Of a DNA stretch of 47,399 nt, positions 44,348-47,399 are shown in pieces. Origin of the DNA: Sphingobacteriia bacterium (lineage in GTDB: Bacteria > Bacteroidota > Bacteroidia > J057 > RFSG01). Position 1 is the first letter of the stretch. Every line of letters starts with the position of its first letter. The DNA is taken from positions 1 to 47,399 of the forward strand of contig RFSG01000009.1 of assembly GCA_009924095.1 (NCBI GenBank), written 5' to 3'. Both the position numbers and the translations under genes were made by a program. A model generated the notes under the pieces. The model did not search any database. It was not told where the DNA came from and was given only the letters and a program-made list of their open reading frames with translations.

Positions 44348-45142
44348 TCAGTCATCTCTAATAGTTTTTTCTCGCAATACTTGTACGGAACGTTGTAAAT
44401 CCATCACCATATCGGTCAATTGCCGAACACTATCTTCCCGAGCTGGAGGCTCGCTACTCAGGAATGCCTTAAACTTCCATATTTCCAAAATATCTCTGAT
44501 ATGGACTTCAAAATCCTGATAGGCGGGGTTATCGGAACGCAGCAAAAGGGTATTGTTTTCGGGAATGCGGTTATAAATCCGTTTGAAAACAATTCCTTCT
44601 GATACAGTTACCACAATATAGGTATGTTGATCGCGGAGGGTAGTCCAGTCCTGAACATATTCGGCAAAAATAATAGATCCCGAAGGGATGGGTAACATAC
44701 TATCGCCTAAGATTTCAAATGCACGAAAGGTACCTTGGGGAAAATTGGGCAAATGAAATCCGGGCAATTTTTCGATATATTCCGGATCTGCATATCCATT
44801 TAAGTACCCTGCTGCTGCCCGTGCAGGAACTAAGGGGATTAATTCTTCCTGATTTTCATTTACCAGAATAGACAATACTCTAAGTTTTCTACCTTGTAAA
44901 TCGGTAGGGGCTCCTGGCGTAAAATTTCGGGTATCAATAGGTAAGGTGATGAGTTGTTCGAGGGAAATTCCAAAAAGATTGGCAAATTTCAATAAAAGTT
45001 CTGCTCGGGGTTCTGCTCTACCTTCCTCATAGGCACCTAATAAGGAACGTTTAATTCCCATTCGCTGAGCGAGTTCTTCCTGCGTCCAGCCCTCACGTCT
45101 GCGCAGGTTACGAATATTTTGACTTATACAGGTTACACTCAT
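44348..45142 (-). CDS. XRE-type repressor with S24 (LexA-like) peptidase domain
   Basis: A 264-residue regulator. The N-terminal Cro/C1 helix-turn-helix is NLRRREGWTQEELAQRMGIK...SLLGAYEEGRAEP. The C-terminal S24 domain has ARAAAGYLNGYAD (AG, the cleavage dipeptide in self-cleaving members), the Ser nucleophile in EILGDSMLPIPSG and the Lys in GIVFKRIYN. A coiled-coil-like tail follows (about 235-264). It is divergent from dinB with 125 bp between, which suggests it represses dinB and itself; that is inference. Confidence 0.9.
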   Translation of the reverse strand: MSVTCISQNIRNLRRREGWTQEELAQRMGIKRSLLGAYEEGRAEPRAELLLKFANLFGISLEQLITLPIDTRNFTPGAPTDLQGRKLRVLSILVNENQEELIPLVPARAAAGYLNGYADPEYIEKLPGFHLPNFPQGTFRAFEILGDSMLPIPSGSIIFAEYVQDWTTLRDQHTYIVVTVSEGIVFKRIYNRIPENNTLLLRSDNPAYQDFEVHIRDILEIWKFKAFLSSEPPAREDSVRQLTDMVMDLQRSVQVLREKTIRDD

Positions 45143-45182
45143 AACTATTAAAAAGTTGTCAATAAAAAATCAATTTACACCC

Positions 45183-45247
45183 CTAATATTATTAGTACAT
45201 TTACCATCAAAATTAGCAAAGAATTCAAAACAAACAAGTATTACTAA
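45183..45247. promoter_or_regulatory. Candidate operator sites between the S24 regulator and dinB
   Basis: CTAATATTATTAG (45183-45195, arms 5+3+5) and AGTATTACT (45237-45245, perfect 4+1+4) are the visible palindromes here. TTAGTA (45192) and TACTAA (45242) form a longer inverted pair. They are likely targets for the regulator but AT-rich palindromes are common by chance. Confidence 0.35.
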
Positions 45248-45267
45248 AATCTATTCGTTGATTGTAT

Positions 45268-46434
45268 ATGAATCGGCATATTTTACACGTGGATATGGAT
45301 GCTTTTTTTGTATCCGCGGAACGATTAAAGCATCCTGAATTAGAGGGACTACCGGTAATTATCGGGGGCAATGCACAACAGATGAAAGGGGTTGTTTCCG
45401 CTTGTAGTTACGAAGCCAGAACCTTCGGGGTACATTCTGCCATGTCCATTGCAGATGCTAAAAGACTATGTCCTCAGGGTGTTTTTATCAAGGGGTCACA
45501 TGATAGTTATACCGAGTTTTCAGATATCATCACGGAAATCATTGCGAACCGAAGTCCTTTGTTTGAAAAAGCTTCTATTGATGAATTTTATATTGACATG
45601 ACGGGCATGGAGAAGTTTCAGGGCACGTATAAATGGGCTTCTGAGCTTCGGCAGGCAATTATTCAGGAAACCCGACTACCGGTAAGTTTTGGTTTGTCGG
45701 TAAATAAAACGGTAGCCAAGATTGCGACAGATCATTGTAAGCCCAACGGCAAACTACAGGTTCCTGGGTCAGAAGTAAAATCCTTTTTAGCGAGTTTACC
45801 CGTAGGAAAAATACCTGGAGTAGGGGCTCACTTAGAATACAAGTTGAATGAGATGGGAATCCGTCAGATATCCCATCTACAAGAAATTCCAGAACATCTG
45901 CTAACTGTTGCCTTAGGAAAATGGGGGCGTGTGCTTTGGCTTAAAGCCCAAGGAGAAGACCATGACCCCGTACTCCCCTATCGGGAAGAAAAATCCATCT
46001 CCCGCGAAACCACACTTCCGGTTGCGAGTACAGACCCCTTGATGCTAACTACCTTATTATGTCAAATGTGTGAGGAATTGTGTCATGAATTACGCTTATC
46101 CGCAAAGTTGTGTACCTGTTTAACTATAAAAATTCGGTATGCCGATTTTGAAACCCACACCCGACAAGTATCCCTTTCACCTTGTGCAGATGAACGAACC
46201 TTACTGCCGATTGCCAGAAGCGTATTTACAACCTTATTTGAACGAAGGGTAAGTGTGCGGCTCATCGGTGTGAAATTATCCAGATTTTGCCCTGATGATA
46301 TACAAACCCAACTTTTTCAGGATAATGAGGCAAAATTAAAATTGCAAAAAACAACCGATGTATTGAAAAAAAGGTTTGGAACCCAGATTCTTTCTTGGGC
46401 ATCCAGCCTAAATATTGTTCACCCTGATGCTTAA
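45268..46434 (+). CDS. dinB: DNA polymerase IV (DinB), translesion polymerase
   Basis: About 388 residues; ATG 45268 gives MNRHILHVDMDAFFVSAER, preferred to the TTG at 45262. It is a Y-family polymerase with the palm motifs HVDMDAFFVSAE (first metal Asp) and ASIDEFYIDMTG, and LPVSFGLSVNKTVAKIATD with GKIPGVG (HhH). A clamp-binding-like QTQLF segment lies near residue 350, not at the very C-terminus as in E. coli. Divergent from an S24 repressor, so DNA-damage control is likely. Confidence 0.96.
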   Translation: MNRHILHVDMDAFFVSAERLKHPELEGLPVIIGGNAQQMKGVVSACSYEARTFGVHSAMSIADAKRLCPQGVFIKGSHDSYTEFSDIITEIIANRSPLFEKASIDEFYIDMTGMEKFQGTYKWASELRQAIIQETRLPVSFGLSVNKTVAKIATDHCKPNGKLQVPGSEVKSFLASLPVGKIPGVGAHLEYKLNEMGIRQISHLQEIPEHLLTVALGKWGRVLWLKAQGEDHDPVLPYREEKSISRETTLPVASTDPLMLTTLLCQMCEELCHELRLSAKLCTCLTIKIRYADFETHTRQVSLSPCADERTLLPIARSVFTTLFERRVSVRLIGVKLSRFCPDDIQTQLFQDNEAKLKLQKTTDVLKKRFGTQILSWASSLNIVHPDA

Positions 46435-46536
46435 TATCTTTTGGAAAAAATACAAGTAATAGGTAACTTGGTGCAACCATATCTAGTAAATTTTTTCCGA
46501 TTCTATACACCAGATTTACCTTCAGTTAACCGGCTT

Positions 46537-47399
46537 ATGCGTCACATGAAATACTGCTTTACCGCACTTCTGTTGCTCTTCTGGGCGAACACTATATTAC
46601 AAGCCCAACAATTACCCGGTCAAAATGCTTGGTTCATTGACCTACCTGAAGAGCCTCAAAGTACTCCTGTTGCTCACAAAACTCAAGATTGGTGGCCTGG
46701 TTTTCCTTTTAAAATCAATTACAGTCAGGCAAATGAAGATGATCGTAACGTCATCTATATGTTAAACTCGCGTTTTCCTTTCACAGGAAAAAATGATCTG
46801 GTAAACGCCACAGTAGCCTTCAATCAAATTATTGATGAAAACGAGGTAGTATATAATTTTTCTACTGGCTCCCAACTTATGTTGGATACCGTGTATTTAT
46901 GGATTGGACATGAAAATAATACCAACAACAACGATACGCTAATCATTGACATTGTTCATACCGATTCTCAGAATGGTTATCCAACAGAACAATTTCTTAA
47001 CCAAAGAGTACTGATTTCAAATCGGAGTTTTTCAAATGTAGCTGTTAATGACTGGAGATATGGCGCTAACGTCATCAAAGTACATGCAGGCAATTTGGCT
47101 TACCGCCAGCGTAAATTTGCTGTAAGAGTTCGGTATTATGGATCATTCTTAGATACCTTTGGAATTGTTGCAGGGTTCAGAAATGAAGGAGCATGTGTTA
47201 ATACTGGTATTCCGAACTGGGAAGTTTCCTCCAGAAGGTCTGATTATTACCCCAACTCGTATCGCCTCTTATCTGATAACAATGTTGTATATCCCCGAGT
47301 AGAAGGGATTGATATTTATCGGGATTGTAATAATGATGGGGTTATCGATTCTCTATTATTAACTGCTAACGAAGCTCATTTACAACAAAACTTTAGAAT
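46537..47399 (+). CDS. Secreted protein, 3' end outside the window
   Basis: An open frame from ATG 46537 (or ATG 46546, seven residues from a better signal peptide start) to the window end with no stop. A signal peptide (MKYCFTALLLLFWANTILQAQ) is followed by about 265 residues rich in Asn, Tyr, Ser and beta-strands, with an acidic Asp/Asn-rich calcium-like loop near the edge (DIYRDCNNDGVIDS). No family recognised. Such proteins in Bacteroidota are often long T9SS substrates; the C-terminus needed to show this is missing. Confidence 0.8.
   Translation, partial: MRHMKYCFTALLLLFWANTILQAQQLPGQNAWFIDLPEEPQSTPVAHKTQDWWPGFPFKINYSQANEDDRNVIYMLNSRFPFTGKNDLVNATVAFNQIIDENEVVYNFSTGSQLMLDTVYLWIGHENNTNNNDTLIIDIVHTDSQNGYPTEQFLNQRVLISNRSFSNVAVNDWRYGANVIKVHAGNLAYRQRKFAVRVRYYGSFLDTFGIVAGFRNEGACVNTGIPNWEVSSRRSDYYPNSYRLLSDNNVVYPRVEGIDIYRDCNNDGVIDSLLLTANEAHLQQNFR

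Noticed and set aside
46262..46510. Minus-strand frame of 82 codons at the end of dinB
   Set aside because: It is antisense to dinB coding sequence and shows no family features.

Overview
The window is a stretch of chromosome from a member of the Bacteroidota (Chitinophagales or Saprospiria-like; the rank below phylum is a guess). Supporting signs are a secreted M43 protease with a type IX secretion (T9SS) C-terminal sorting domain, a PorE-like TPR/PD40/CRD/OmpA protein, DUF4783, DUF4159 and UMF1-family genes, -7 promoter boxes of the TAnnTTTG type, few visible Shine-Dalgarno sequences, and an AT-rich, densely packed layout. Most genes are housekeeping or cell-envelope genes. No rRNA, tRNA, CRISPR array or insertion sequence was recognised.

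Layout. 1-1742 (minus): an SSB-like gene followed by a tyrosine recombinase. 2081-3303: a two-repeat helical protein of unknown function, a strong terminator, and an array of thirteen 21-bp repeats plus two units of a second 21-bp type. 3304-5029: an NtrC-type response regulator divergent from lepA, with four perfect palindromes at exact 50-bp spacing between them. 5030-10363: lepA, folD (reading frame broken), queE and the PorE-like gene. 10441-13047: a tight unit of a GbsR-type regulator, a degenerate COQ7-like protein, a GNAT and a DAO-type flavoenzyme. 13185-18059: lpxD, a DUF502 membrane protein, and an M1 metallopeptidase fused to an apparent outer-membrane barrel. 18066-23554 (minus): a probable operon of a ferredoxin-NADP-reductase-like protein, fmt, a small membrane protein, fabG and a VWA-like membrane protein. 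23788-32959 (plus): the M43/T9SS protease, a lipoprotein DPP III (M49), rpsA, hemE and a UMF1 transporter, with clear terminators between the first transcription units. 32960-35675: a looser, gene-poor islet with an Abi/HEPN protein and an aldo/keto reductase. 35676-41684: GNAT, a DUF218 protein, gpmI with a small downstream gene, a DUF4783 protein, nadC. 40407-45142 (minus): an S24-type regulator, a small lipoprotein, DUF4159, and two M16-like proteins without catalytic motifs. 45268-46434: dinB, divergent from the S24 regulator. 46537-end: the start of a secreted protein that runs off the window.

How the parts fit. Envelope biogenesis and secretion (lpxD, PorE-like protein, M1-barrel, M43 protease, M49 lipoprotein, M16-like pair) is the dominant theme, alongside translation (lepA, fmt, rpsA), cofactor synthesis (folD, queE, hemE, nadC) and DNA maintenance (ssb, dinB).

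Most worth a second look: the helical-repeat protein with its adjacent 21-bp array; the COQ7-like protein in which both ExxH metal motifs read KxxH; the M1-barrel fusion; the 50-bp palindrome array; and the broken folD. Homology calls rest on motif recognition by eye; no database search was run.
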